From Sphagnum compactum (Eukaryota; Bryophyta; Sphagnopsida; Sphagnales), in the NCBI GenBank assembly GCA_965153455.1, contig OZ234493.1:17040213-17104212 (forward strand): a stretch of 64,000 nt of DNA, written 5' to 3'. The position numbers and the translations under genes are program-made. The first letter of the stretch is position 1. The number at the start of each line of letters is the position of its first letter. Under the pieces are notes generated by a model. That model ran no database searches. It worked only from the letters and a program-made list of their open reading frames with translations, and was not told the origin of the DNA. Below, piece by piece: positions 1 to 12,800 of this stretch.

Positions 1-1920
1 TAACATCAAGTAAGGCTATGATCCTATATGATCCTAATTAGCCAATCTGATGTACTGCTGCATTTGTACAGAGTAGCTTTATGCTCCATCTATGCAGTGT
101 ACTGGATAATGCATGCTTTCCCTTGGAGCTTAAGCATGTATGCAAACTTGCAATGTAGAACTAGAACTACAACATCTGAAACATGAAGTTGAGATTTCAA
201 GCTATGTAGATAACATGCCCATATCCTCTTTCCCCTGGTTTTAATTTAATGTCTGAAAATGGAAATTTAACAACATCATGGAACTTCTTTTAAATGCAGA
301 TTCCAAACAATTTTTAGAGACATTTTTGACCTCCTCAAGCATGACCACCACTTTTATAATCAGGCCCAAACTGTCTTAAAACTCCTATATTGAAAAAATA
401 GTTCCACAAGTCAAAGAATGGTTCAAAAAGCTTCAAAATCTGTTCCTCAACAAACTATGAGTATCTTCCATGATGGCCGATGCACCTTTCTTGCACCTTC
501 AAGTTCACTTCTTTCACTCCATATCCTCTTGCCAATCTACCTTCTAAGAATTGCCACCATCATATCTCCATCATCATCCTTTCAATTTGAACACTCCATC
601 ACCACACTTAAGTGGTTTGTGGGGTAGCTTAAGATAAAGTTCCCCCTTGTCCCTAAATGAGGTGGATTGCCCTTTACTTAACCTCAGTTACATGTTTAGT
701 ATTTGTCATGCTTCTTATTCAATAGCTACAAAATTATTAGCAATGGCTTGCTTACCTCTTGGATAAGAAGACCATTGACATTGTCGTACTTATTATGTGA
801 CAAAACATTATTGCTAGATAGCAAATATGTTGTCACCTTCTCCTGGGCTTGTAAGCTTTGGAGAAAGAAGTGAGAATATCTTTCTTGAAATGAAAGTAAG
901 TTGAACACTTGATAAGGAATCATGTGTTGAACTTGAGTTCCAAGTGATGCTATTAATCAAGGAAAAAACATGTGGGAGTCAAGCAAAAACACTCTTAGGA
1001 TTCCTAACATGAATTTCCATTTTCAATGTTGGGATTCTTCAAGTGTGTTCAAAGTAATGTTGGAGAAATCAAACCTTGTTAGAATTAAGTGATTTTGAGA
1101 ATGTTGCCAAGATGTCTTGAGTTTGACAAGAGAGTGAACTTGTTTTGTGATGACTTGATTTTCGATAACTATGAGGTTTTGAGAAGTCATGTGACAAATT
1201 GTAAAGAAAAAATCTCTCTTTTTAAAGCTTAATTTGGGAGGGCAAATCATGTCCAATTGAGGAAGTTACATTACATTGGTTAACTTAATGGGTAAAAACA
1301 TTGTAAAGTAAATAACATGTGACAATTGTAGGACATTGAACGGAAAGTAGTCATAAAATAAGTTTTGATATATTATTCAGATTTAGAAATGTTATTTAGT
1401 TCAACAATCAATACGATTAGGTTTTTTGATTTTATTACATTCATATTGAAAACCTCCATGGTTAATATGCATTTAAATAGTTTTTTGAAAATTTAGGCAT
1501 ATGCATATATGTTTTTTTATATGAAGGAAGTTTCAAGTACATGAAGTATTGCATTTCATTTACAAGTTGATAGAGCCTTAAAATCATATTTATGTACTTT
1601 CAACTTTTGCATATTAAATTGGATACTTGCTCTGCAATGGTCGATTGGTTTGAAGCAAGAAGCTCTTGAGTTTCCACCAATTTTTGTATTTTTCCCTCTT
1701 GCATAATTTCGATAATTTTTGGCATTTGAAACAAATAATTTCTAATAAAATTGACATTTCCAAAATTTTTTTTACTGCCAGACCTGAAAAGGTACTACAC
1801 TACTAGTGCCAATATTAAGATCATGATGCTTATCCAAACAACAGAAATATCTACACTTAACAATGGGCAACATTGTGTAGTCCATATATAAGTGATGCTG
1901 AATTCCATAATACCATAGGA
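1..1920. other. Intergenic DNA, no supported gene
   Basis: AT-rich sequence. The open frames here are short, lack recognisable motifs and are flanked by stops in all frames. I see no RNA gene or ordered repeat in this stretch. Confidence 0.6.
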
Positions 1921-1924
1921 TGAG

Positions 1925-2800
1925 GGCAGGTTCAACACACGTATGTTGAATAATTAATTGAATTTGAAGATTCCATGTCAAAAAAAAGAGACCATTCTCT
2001 TAGATTCTTTATTTTCCTTCACAAAATTTTGTTTCTTGAAAACAAACTTTTCAAGAAGGTACTAGTAAGTACTCTTCACAGCTCTAGGAAACTAGCTTTT
2101 GAATCTCATGAGCTAAATGGGCCTTTCCATCAAAACTTTTTGGTTGGCACACATCCTATGCTCTATGTATGTGGTTCCATATATTTCAGAAGTGACATGT
2201 AGTGTTGCAACCTGTAGTCTAGGAGTTTGGTTTGCATTGAAACACCCATGAATACACTGACAAAAGAGCTAGTGTGATACTCTCTTGATAACATATCTTT
2301 TTTTTGGTCCCACATGTGAGTGACAAGATATACATTCACACAGTACAGTTTTACTATATAGGAATTCTATAGTATAGTATACCTGTACCATATGCGTTGA
2401 GGACACAAATGAAACTTAACATGCAGTGGGCTACTAGCATTGGCCCATTGTTTATCCAACTCTTCATATTACAGGAGAAGAACTGCCTTTGCAGGAACCA
2501 TACACAAAAGAAGACCTGGTCCCATACCCTGGAAAACAGATCAAAATTTCTAAGGATCTTCAGGCCTGTGACAGCATCAAATCCTGACAAAGTATTTGAT
2601 GTGAAGATGCTTTCTGTGCCAAAAGTTAAGACCCTTTTGACATTTGCCAAATTTCAATCTTCAATACCCGGTACAAGAGCGGCTTCCACACATGTCTGCC
2701 GAATAATTAATAAAATTTGAAGATACCATGTCAAAGAATAAAATATTCCTGAATATACTGATATATATTCTCTATTTTCCTTCACAATTTTTTTTTGAAT
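1925..2800 (+). repeat. Pair of degenerate direct repeats about 740 bp apart
   Basis: The segments near 1925-2045 and 2660-2800 share a diverged core: GAATAATTAAT, then AATTTGAAGAT.CCATGTCAAA, then TTTATTTTCCTTCACAA. The order of the shared blocks is the same in both, so this is one element present twice in direct orientation. It could be the ends of a decayed element or two dispersed copies. The 600 bp between them holds only short open frames without known motifs. Confidence 0.5.
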
Positions 2801-2924
2801 GTCAACATTTTTACAACTGATTTAATTCATGTCGAAGCTGCCAAGGCACTATGGTATTAGCAACTGATACACAACTAACCCATTTTCAGGGGGGAAACCA
2901 CACACACATTGCAATGGCAAATTT

Positions 2925-2979
2925 CCATGATATTGTGTTTCCCTCCTTAATTTGCCATGATATTGTGTTTCCCTCCTTA
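2925..2979 (+). repeat. Two-copy 30-bp tandem repeat
   Basis: The unit starting CCATGATATTGTGTTTCCCT at 2925 recurs exactly 30 bp later at 2955. The two copies are nearly identical, so the duplication is recent relative to the surrounding decayed DNA. Confidence 0.85.
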
Positions 2980-2984
2980 TGTCC

Positions 2985-5960
2985 GTGAGTGAGTGCACAT
3001 GCAAAAAAACTTTCCAGCTTGCTGGGACAACTAAGCATGATATATGAATTGATGACTTCAAGGGCTGACTTATGTTCAAATGTTCCAGGAGAGTGGTGAT
3101 AAATCACAAACAAACATTGAATCCAAAGACTCTCAGTGGTAGGGTTTGCCCTGGTGTGGGGGCATTTGCAAAATAAGGAGCCTTTGACATGTTGGAAGCT
3201 GAGTTCTTAGAGTGGGAGCGATTTTATGCCTATAAGAGTACACGCATAAGATTCTTCACACTCTTAAGGAGTAGACATAATATCTCACCTCTTTATTAGG
3301 ATGAGTATGGATGGATATTAGGTGCTCGCCAAATAGACTTAGGAACTTCAAATCGCTATCCTTACCATTCACCTAACCCACTTTCTGCAGGAGCATCTAA
3401 AATGAAGTCGAGTAACCAAGCAACATTTCAGGAGTCTGTGGTCAGACATTTATTTTTGTGTGCCAACAAAGCTGTTACCAGTGTGGTCATTAAAAAACAT
3501 TTGCACCTGCATTTGCAATCCTCAACTCGTGACAATAGAGACCAACTAAATCCAACGTCAGGTCATGCAAGGTCCAGTTGGGAAAAGGTCCCTGCGACAA
3601 GGTCTACTGAAAAATCCTTTGTCAAAATCATGGGAGCCCACCCTTGATCATGTATGGGGGGCTCAGCTGACAAACTATCTGAGATGATGGGGTGGAGATG
3701 GCCTGAGTCCTGACATTGCATCTTAAGCTCTCTAATTCCACAACCTCTTTGCTGATCAGCATAATTAGGCCAGAATGAACCTTCAGCCACCAACATACCA
3801 TCCATTGGAAGCCTGTTATAACTTGTGACTCAGTTGTGGATGTTGCACCCCAACGGCATTGATGTTGGGTTTCACCTTGGTCCTGTCCTTTTGCTTGTCT
3901 CTACAGGATAGCTCTGGCAGCTAGGTAGGATTAACACTATATAGTTGTTTCCTAATATAGATGCATATAGATGGATGGTTGGTGGATAAAGGTTTGTGGA
4001 TTGATAGTAAGTAGGTAGTTAAAACAGAAACTGAGCTAACCACCATGGTTAGCTAAAGAACTGGGACACTATGGAAAGGTGTTTCCTGTTCTTGTCCATC
4101 CATCCCTGATGGTGCTCTGGTTGCTGTTGGTTCAGTATAGTTGGACTAAACTCAATCACCAAACCTGCAGCACATTGGAGTCTGTATGAATAAGCAGCAT
4201 GTCAGTGATTGAGCTATGACTTAAGTCCTTTGTGTGTGTGGGTGTGTGTTTTTAATTTTTGCCTTACTTCCCTTCTGCAACATGTTTTCTTATTGTAATG
4301 GGGATCAGGTTTAGATCATGGCAAACATTGAAGAGCTCTACTTTTCTTCCCACAAGAATAATAAATTGTTCAAAAACCTAGCTCACTTCTGAAGGGCCTC
4401 TGGGTATGGGGGGTGGTATTCTGCTATTTTTTATATTTGTGTCCATACTCCATGTTTGAAAAACTTTTGAACCCATGCTTCTTCACATGATAGGTTATGA
4501 CTGGTGCTAAGAAATTAGCTACTTGGGATTGTGTGTCAGCCAGCCTAATGCAAATTCACAATTGGCACACATCATAGATCACATACTTATTGTGATTGAG
4601 GTATAATCTCCTCTTGGAATTGGACTCTGCTAGGACGGTCCTACTAATTTGGTCACAACTTAGTCCTGAATTATTACTACAACCTGACCCAAATTGAATC
4701 ATTGTTTTCATCTTATAAATTAAGGTTTACTTCATTAAGCGATATTTCTTTTGCAAACCTAATAGCTGATCATTCAAGCTAATAGATTAAGGTTAGTGGG
4801 TTGGCAAATGTTTCTTCAAAAAACAGGAAATTGTGATGGAATATTCTTTTTTCAAAATATTTTTCACAAAATGGTGATAATTCAGCACCAAAAAAAAATG
4901 CTTACTATTTTAAATTTTGATTTGCTTGGTTATTGATTTTTTGAATTTAGGAACGAAGTAAGTACTGAGCTAGTACGAAGCTTGTAAAATAATGGTCAAA
5001 TCAGATTTTCATAGCCGCACTTGGCAAAAAGGTTGTATTTGAAGTATACTCTATGCTATACATTTGATTTAAAATATAAGCAGCTGTATAAGTAGTATTG
5101 AAGCTAGTTTTGATACCCATGTGAAACCTGATTAGATAGGTATTTGTGGGGTCCTTGTGTACCAGTGTTTTTTTTTTTTTTTTTTCATATTTGGAAATTA
5201 GCCGTGGTGGCCCCTTCTGCAGTAGCTACCGTGGTCAAGTGGCTACTAGTCTAAAGTTGCAGGAGCTCTGATTGGCTGCTAGTTAATTTGGTGGGGGTGA
5301 ATATATGGACCCCACTCTAATTTGAAAATTGAAAAGCGTTTGGCTATTTAGGGATTATTTTTGTAGTTTTTATGGCAAGTATGCAATTGGATAGGTGCAG
5401 ATTTGGGCCATGTGAAATAAAATTTTCTCTAAATCTGGCAACTCCATGTGACATATAATGGACTTTTTGGGCGACCGAGCAAAATGTTTGGTGGAAATTG
5501 CAAATTGCAAATAATATGAGGTTTGTGAAACCAAGGACAAAACTTGCAAAACAAATTCAGACTCACACTAAAATCAAAACTAGATAGTTGAGGGGGAATT
5601 GAATCCCTAAACTTTGCCTTTCCAACTCAATTGACCTACTGAATCAAACCAAATTAGGCTACATTGATGTTGCTACAAAAATAAATGTAAAAAGAAACAA
5701 TAATAAGAGAATCAAAACATGTTGTCATCATGGAAACAAAAGGAATTAAGCTTGGAATTCATTAGACACAAGCAAAGCTAAAAAAAAATTGTTGTTACAA
5801 AAAATGGCAATGTAAATGCCCTACAACCACAAGTGTAAAACTACTACGAGAGCTTCCTCCACTTTAGAAGTTTTGTGGGCCTCACATAAGATGTTCATTG
5901 CACCTTAGCCTTCATAAAAATAATGGTGTCAAACACATTTCCATTACTCAATGCATTTTT
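2985..5960. other. Intergenic DNA, no supported gene
   Basis: No coding region or ordered repeat found. It contains an 18-base T run at 5168-5185 and a GT-rich patch near 4232-4250. The open frames at 3402-3805 have no recognisable domain. Confidence 0.55.
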
Positions 5961-5980
5961 CATAAGGGAAATTTTCTATA

Positions 5981-6172
5981 CTATATAAATGTTGCGCAAA
6001 CATGCGCACAACCAATGGTAAATGAGTGGTGAGTTTGATGTGAAGCAAGAGTAGAAAAATAACGCTCATCCTCCACATTGCCAACTATTAGTACCATAGC
6101 TAGTTCAACCAATTTCACATATTTAAAGAAATTGGAAACAAGAATCCAAGATGTTGTCACAAGGTGCCACAT
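5981..6172 (-). pseudogene. hAT C-terminal dimerisation domain remnant
   Basis: The reading frame contains KLVELAMVLIVGNVEDERYF followed by a Ser-Thr-Leu. The acidic pair in 'VEDER' followed by FST is the hallmark of the hAT C-terminal dimerisation region ('S.eRvFS'). Downstream residues retain a His/Cys-rich decayed tail. This is the 3' end of the transposase relic described for 5970-9830 and cannot function alone. Confidence 0.75.
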
Positions 6173-6882
6173 CTTGGTTCAAAGGTTTGTGTAAAAGGGA
6201 GGGGCAATGTACTTGCTTTTGATGTCATAGTTAACTTGAACATGCCTTGTTGGCATTCAAGGTCATTTGCATCCAAGAGTTCAGGCACATGAACCTCCTT
6301 GTTGTTCACCTATTGAATCTTGCCATAACAAAAAAACTCTTTTAAGAACCTCAAGGTGTTTGCCAAATGACAAATGACAAATGACAATATGCTTGGAGCT
6401 AATATTGGGGATACACAATCCCAATTGGATGATAATGGCATGAGTTGGAAACTATGAGTTGGAAACTTAATATCCCGTTCATGAATAAGTCCTTTTGTAA
6501 CCTTTGCCAAAACATAACATATGGTAGCAAATGCATACAAATCTTCAAAATGTTAATTAGATTGCAAATTCAAAAAAGCTAAACATGTTAAACCTATTTT
6601 CCAACTTTTGCAACCCTTGCCAAAACACAAAAATAGATGACAACATTGCATTAAAACCTTATTTAAACAAGAATTGAAAAAAAACTAGAAGGGTAGCCAA
6701 GTGTACCTATGCATTGGTTCTTCATGAAAGACTCAACAATAAGAAATACATCTTTTATCACAAATGAAGTAATGATGGTCTCCAAATCCTGAAGCATAGC
6801 CCAAATGTGTTGGCCAAAATCCTCAAATGTCAAGTGCCAACCTTTAGTGTCAACATTTGGTACCCACTTCATCTAGAAACTT

Positions 6883-7240
6883 TCATGTTTGCATTTTAGC
6901 AAAGACTTGAAGACCCAAAAATTGTTTGTAAAATATTTTGGAGCTTTGATGACAATACATATTGAAAAGTTTAAATTGATAGAGCTTGATAGCTGCCACA
7001 AAGTCACAAACAAACACATCTTGCATTTGGGCAAACTTGATGAAAACATGAATGGATTCTAGCAAAATAGAATACATGCTAGCCCTAGTAGAGTTTGTAG
7101 GTCACACAAGTGCTCATAATTGAGCTTGACTTGGTGATTTGTAGGGTTATCCATAGTCCTTTTCATGAGGGCCACATTAACCTTGAATATCGAGAGCTAA
7201 ATTACCTAGATAGGAAAATGATGGCAAGATAAAGAAAAAT
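6883..7240 (-). pseudogene. hAT transposase core remnant, two frames
   Basis: Two adjacent frames together read NHQVKLNYEHLCDLQTLLGL and then LESIHVFIKFAQMQDVFVCD. A frameshift or stop near 7080 separates them. The two pieces are collinear in the minus-strand transposase and belong between the CMAHHTDLVVQ core and the VEDERYF C-terminus. The downstream frame at 6663-6872 (MKWVPNVDTKGWHLTFEDFG) continues it after a stop. Confidence 0.7.
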
Positions 7241-7659
7241 ATAAAGCAGCCAAGGTGCGAAAAGTGGCATTGAGTGTGCACGGCAAGGGAGCTGCAAATT
7301 AGCCACCAAGACTATAAAATTTTTGAGTTCGTCGGGGTAAAGTATATTAGATATGCAGACAATTTTCTAATTGGCGTCTTGAGGAGCAAGGCCACCATGC
7401 TCAAAATATTGGAGAGAGTGACATAATTTAAATGGTCGGAGGACCTAAAGTCGCAAATAAACGTAAGAAAAAACCAATTCAGTCACACAGTGTCCGACAA
7501 AATTCCGTTTGTTCCTGGTTTTTTTTTATGGGTGCCTAATCTAAAGTATATGCATGTGGTAAGTTCTACCTACATGAGGGCGGCCTTTAAAGAGAGGGCT
7601 CACGCTATGAGGCTTGAGTAAAGGCTAGAAAAGTGCTGAAGAAGTGTTGTTGCGCAGTT

Positions 7660-8310
7660 TCGAAGTGTTGGACCTTGGCATATGAAAAATGACATCAAGA
7701 GTTGGGTAAGGACAAAACCAAAGGATAGACTATCAAAATGTTCCATATTCTGCCAAAACTTTTTTGGCAAGGTTCAACATCGAAATCCACCTAGTTTTCA
7801 CATTGTGCATAATTTTATTCCTTTTTGTTTCCATGACCTCAACAAGTTTTGTGAATTCCAAATGCCGCTTAGGGGAATGTGCAAAATATGCATGCAATGT
7901 TTATAACAAACTTTCAATGTGTTTCACCAAAGGTAAATCTGATAAGATTTGCACAACCAAATCTGTGTGATGTGCCATACAATGGATCCTAATGGAATAA
8001 AAACATGGTCATCAAAGATTTGCTTGGTGACACAAGATGGTTCTTTGAAATACATTGACACCATCAACCCCAAAGTTAATGAACTTAGTGGAAACCTAAT
8101 CTTGGCATTCCCCTTCCTACTGTTAATGTTTCCATGATCATTTTGGTAAAATTATCATTGCCAGATCCTTCCAACATTTGAACCAAAGAAATAAAAATAA
8201 GAATTCTTACCCAATTTTGTACAATGTAACAATGGATAAACAATCAAAATTGGTTATCCAATGTAGAAACTTCATCATAGTTAACATCAACATATTGTGT
8301 AATTATGACA
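7660..8310 (-). pseudogene. hAT transposase RNase-H-like core remnant
   Basis: The minus strand reads VDVNYDEVSTLDNQ, VQNWVRILIFISLVQMLEGS, NDNFTKMIMETLTVG, FGVDGVNVFQ, CMAHHTDLVVQILSDLPLVK, FAHSPKRHLEFTKLVEVMET and NVKTRWISMLNLAKKVLAEY. The blocks need several frame changes and read through a few stops, but all point the same way and are in order. The acidic residues of DEVSTLDNQ and FGVDG are where RNase-H-fold transposases carry catalytic carboxylates. That functional placement is inference. Confidence 0.75.
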
Positions 8311-9240
8311 CATTCCCAAACTCCTTGATAGATTCAACTTTGAATCCAAAAGTGAAAACAACAAAAGAAAAAAGAGTTGGGGTATGCTTTTTAGTTCATA
8401 GCACTTCGGGGGTAAGAGGGGTGTGTTAGAGCTTCAGGATGGGGACTAGGATGAGTGACAAGTGGGTCAATTATTCACATGGACCTGCACCCAAATCAAA
8501 CAACAAGTTGGTTAGTGCATAATGTTGGAACATTTTTGGTGCATGCATGAGCCACGAGCATACACGGATTCATAAGACTCACCACGGCTCGGACTTGGGG
8601 GAAGCCACCACCTTCCCTTTCATAGTATTCTCTATGCCTAGCCATGGGGGTTGCACCCAAATGTCATTTTGTCTCGGGATTCTCAAGTTGGGAGTCCAGA
8701 AATTTTCGAAATTAAGACTCCCAAGACTTTAGAGGCCCATAACATTTTTTCAAACCTCCGATTGAGGTGATTTCTAAAGCAAAGTTGTAGCCCTTGTTGA
8801 GATCTTTCCAAATATATGTGGCATGCCACCTGCACATAAGTAAATCAAGGTGATTCCTGATTTTTAGTGGTTGGGAGTCAAATTGGCATTTTGATTCCCA
8901 ACCCTTCTTTCAACCATAGCTTATGTTTTAAATATTCAAATGGGACATGCGAGCCCATTTTAGACATGTATGTTTCAAGATCTTTTCAATGGTATAATGA
9001 ACTCTTAAATCCAATTAGTTTTGACCCCTTAAATTTATCTTTGAAGATTCAAGAGTCCATTTGGGATTCCAACTCCCAAGTGGGAGCCCACTAGAGAGTG
9101 TGTGGGTCCATTCCCTCACACTCTTTTACATTCCCGTGAGCATAAAATGTGACTCCCAGGCTTCACTCTTGGCCCGCACCTTTGCAAGCCCTTGCCTTGG
9201 TCATGAGCCGAAGATTAAGGTCGTGACAACTACCATCACC
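8310..9240. other. Probable insertion inside the hAT relic
   Basis: Transposase homology stops near 9240 (after MHQKML) and resumes near 8310. The roughly 930 bp between have no transposase-like reading on either strand. A near-identical word, AACATTTTTGGTGCAT, occurs at 8529-8544 and, with one extra T, at 9256-9272. It could mark a duplication at an insertion. Its composition differs, with runs such as CACCACGGCTCGGACTTGGG near 8581. No coding capacity is recognised. Confidence 0.4.
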
Positions 9241-9614
9241 TTTTTGGTTACCCTCAACATTTTTTGGTGCATAATCTCCACAATTTGCCAACCATAACTA
9301 TCGGTTTAGTGTTTTTTGTTGTTTCTTGGAACTATTCAAAACACAAACAATGACCTTAGTAAAGACTCATATTTTAACATGGGACAACCCTACTATAACA
9401 AATGTAAAACAATGGCCAATTGGACTACCTTGCGAACTTTCTTTCCTCCAATCTCGTTCATTACTTGTTGGGCAATTGTTCCACAAGATCAACTAGCAAG
9501 TTCTACAAGGTTTTTTCCATGATTACAACCCTTGTTGTAATACTAATCCCTTTTCTTCAGAGAACCCATGTCCATGTGTGCTTTTGTGCAACTTGCATGC
9601 TTACAAAGTGAATC

Positions 9615-9827
9615 CTATTTAGGAGTTGGTAGCTTGTCTTTGCCCGAGTCAATTTGATTATAGATTTTGCATTTAACAATATGCAAACAATCATTAGACC
9701 CCAAACACATTTCTGCCCATGACAATTTTGCAGCCCATGACTCTTGAAACTTTTGTGTGGAATCATAGTTCCTTTTTTTAGACACTGACATTTTTGGGGT
9801 GGGAAGCTCTATAACAAGATGCATCAT
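9615..9827 (-). pseudogene. N-terminal zinc-finger-like part of the hAT relic
   Basis: The frame reads KKRNYDSTQKFQESWAAKLS, WAEMCLGSNDCLHIVKCKIY and SGKDKLPTPK, then runs on past a stop to DSLCKHASCTKA (about 9580-9615). The ordered Cys and His residues (VKCKI...LCKHASC) resemble a degenerate BED-type finger that opens hAT transposases. It is the upstream end of the element that continues to 5970. Confidence 0.65.
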
Positions 9828-9839
9828 TATGATATCATG

Positions 9840-12800
9840 ATTGATTGGTTTTTTCCCCTTTGGATCAACAATAGAGAACTACTATAATGTGTTATGACAA
9901 AAAGAGGACAATCAACAACTTATATGAAGATAATTTTGCAAACTCATTTGTTTGATGCAGATTTTAGAATGCTAACAAAAACTTTTTATTAATTTTCTTG
10001 CTCCATCTTATGCAAATAAATGTAGGAATAGGGTACAAAAATTTCAAAGGTTGAAGGTACAAGTTGGCTTCACAAGCTGCAACAACACCAAATTCTAGAG
10101 ATAGATTACAATGCACACAATGATAACATTTTTGTCGAACTCAAAAAATCCAATGATTAATCATGAGCTACTTTCATGCACATAAATCTTCCATGGCCAA
10201 TTTGCAATGCAAGATGAACCTAAACACTTTTAGACTGAAGTAAATATGGAGACAAACAAGAAAGGATTAGAGTTATGAAGCCCAACATTGAAGTTCATTA
10301 CTCTTCAAATGCTTCACATAAATTTGCAAGCAAATTTGCAACCATGCAAGTTATAAAGCTACAAAACTTTGAATAAAAACTTGGCGAGGAAAAAGCCCAA
10401 GGATATGTAGAGTGCATTGCACAAATGAAGAAAACGGCAAAACTCCATTGCAACTTGTAGTGATATGGCGAAATACACAAACAAGCAGGAACGAGAAGTT
10501 GGTGAGTTTGGGAACAAAAGAATATATCAGAGATGGTAAGACTATTTTCATGGGTTTTGTGAACAGGTCTTTTTGGTGACTTCCATGTGTTGTTTGTCAC
10601 TTTCAAGGTTCTTGATTAAACAGGTTGGCAATGATCCATACTTAGCTTTAGTTTTTGGGGGTGATTTCAACCCTTTCTCATGATGCTTTTGGGTGCTATC
10701 AAATTTGGAGTGGCGACTTTTGGGAGAAAAAAACTTAAAATTTTACCCTAATTCCTTTGTACAAGTAGCTAAGTATTTTTTTAGGTCAGAAAATGTTGAT
10801 AAATCACCCAAAAAAAAACATTGTTGTGTACCCACTAAAAAATATATATAATAATTTTGTTCCCCCAAAATATAGGGGCATCCCAAAGCAAAGATTTTGG
10901 ATGACTATATTAGTGGATTTGTAACTAGAAATCCAAAAACCTAGATTCAAGATCTAGCATGAATTCTTTTATGAATACCTAATGTGGTCATTTTGAATGC
11001 CAAAGGAAGGTCCATGCTTGAGTCTTTTTTTTGGCTAACAAAACTTTGAATTCACCCTCAAGCAACACCTTCCTAGTTTCACATGAGTTCAATATGGTGA
11101 TCAATAAGTAAAAAAAACAACTGAAATGCATTGGGTTCAATGTAGTTGCAAGACAATGCCTACCAAGAAAATTACTATTATTATTATTACTTTGACTATA
11201 TTTGAAATATGATTAATGTTTTAATTATCTTTTTTACACAATATTTCCAAGCAAAAATAAATAATCTAAGAGTTAGAATCTCCCCTTTCAACCCAAAGCT
11301 TTACTAATTAATTTTTTTTAATACGCACAAAATTGATGAAAAAAAATCTTTAGACAATTTTTTCAAACTAGTTATTTTGGGGAAAAAAGACTTACCCTAG
11401 GAATAACATAGACAAGATAATAACCCTAATCATGTTCCTTGAGGACTATCTTGTTTAAGGAGAAAAGAATAAAATGGTAGTTCCAACCAAATTCCTTAAC
11501 AATTATTTTAAAAAGCAACTTCCTTTGGGGGAAAATCGACTTCCCTTGAGGAAAAGGGATAAATTACTAACCCGAACCAAATTTCCTAAGGATCAACTTT
11601 CATCAAAAGAAGCAGATTAAGTTGTTTTAAAGATAATAGGGACTTGATTTGTTTCAAATTTTGGTGAAGAAAGTGTAGGGGTAAGCTTGGTTCGAATCAA
11701 ACTTTTTTATATTGTTAAAAAGTTCTCAAAGCACATATATTGAAAATGAAGTTTTATTTTTGATTTGAAGTTATATGTTAATAATTATGGCAAAAAGGAA
11801 AGTTGGGTGTCAAATTGGTGGTCAATTCATTTTCATGGTAAATTGTTAATTTGACTTTTGGCTCTTCTTTTCACCATAAATTTTAGCTCATAGTTTTAAA
11901 TAAAAAATGCAAGAAAGTTCAAATTGAGAATTTTTTAAGGCAACTAGTTTGAAGAAGTTGCCTGAGGATTATTTTGTTTCCATCCATCTTGTTCATGGAA
12001 GAAAAAGATAATTTTGACAAAGAGTCAAAACTTAGACCTTTGGGTTGAAGGGGAGATTCTAACCATTGCATTATTTATTTTTCTTTGAAAATATTGTTCA
12101 AAATAGATAGTTAAAATGTTAATCATAGTTTAAGTATGGTCAAAAATTTCGGTTTTCTTGTCTCGTTGTGTATTGTCCTACAATTGTGTCAAGCTCGATG
12201 TCACATTTAAATTGTTCCTATTCAGTGTTTGTTGTTAAATTTGGCTTTGCCATCTCATCATCCTATGCCTGATATTGCCTAAATTTTGTACCAAAGGGTT
12301 TTGAATGTGTAAACTTCCAATGAATGTTGTAATCGCACATGAAGGATTAGAGTGAGCCAGATTCCTAACTAATGCTTCAAGAAAAGGTAAAATATGTTTT
12401 TTAAAAGGCCAGGTTTGGGGGGATTTTTGATGTAGTCATGATGTTTTGAATTGTTAATTTGCTACAGATTACCAAAATTTCAGACACACCTGTTTATAGA
12501 TACAATCAAACCTAAATAATTTAACTACATAAATCAGGTATTCCCGACCTACTACTCACTTACAGAATTGGGTATATATGGATAATGGTGTGATCATAAC
12601 TAGAAGCCAGTGACAAGAAGACTAACCCATTAGTCCCCATAGGTGACCATTATTCCCAATTGATTGTAGGAAGTTGTAATGAGAAGTGTGTTGCCATTAA
12701 GTGTCTATTCTTCACCATCATAGTATGCAGTTGTGCTGCTAGACTTGTGCCAAGTTCTTTACGTTACATTGAAAATTATCAATATTTCAGTTGGGGGGCC

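Larger units (their letters stand above)
5970..9830 (-). mobile_element. Decayed hAT-family transposase element (minus strand)
   Basis: Reading the minus strand from about 9830 down to 5970 gives, in the right order, pieces of one transposase broken by stops and frameshifts. First comes an N-terminal zinc-finger-like region (9615-9827). Next is KKH.TDSYGWQIVEIMHQKML near 9250-9310, then VNYDEVSTLDNQ near 8250-8285, then CMAHHTDLVVQILSDLP near 7910-7975. Then KLVEVMETKRNKIMHNVKTR near 7770-7860 and MKRTMDNPTNHQVKLNYEHL near 7110-7170. Last is the C-terminal dimerisation motif LVELAMVLIVGNVEDERYFS near 6030-6110. Order and motifs match hAT-like transposases with a BED-like finger, an RNase-H core and a C-terminal dimerisation domain. 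The element is inactive; many stops interrupt every frame. I could not identify terminal inverted repeats or target duplications. Confidence 0.8.

Noticed and set aside
11685-11705. GGTTCGAATC word like a tRNA T-arm
   Set aside because: No acceptor stem, D-arm or anticodon arm can be folded around it.
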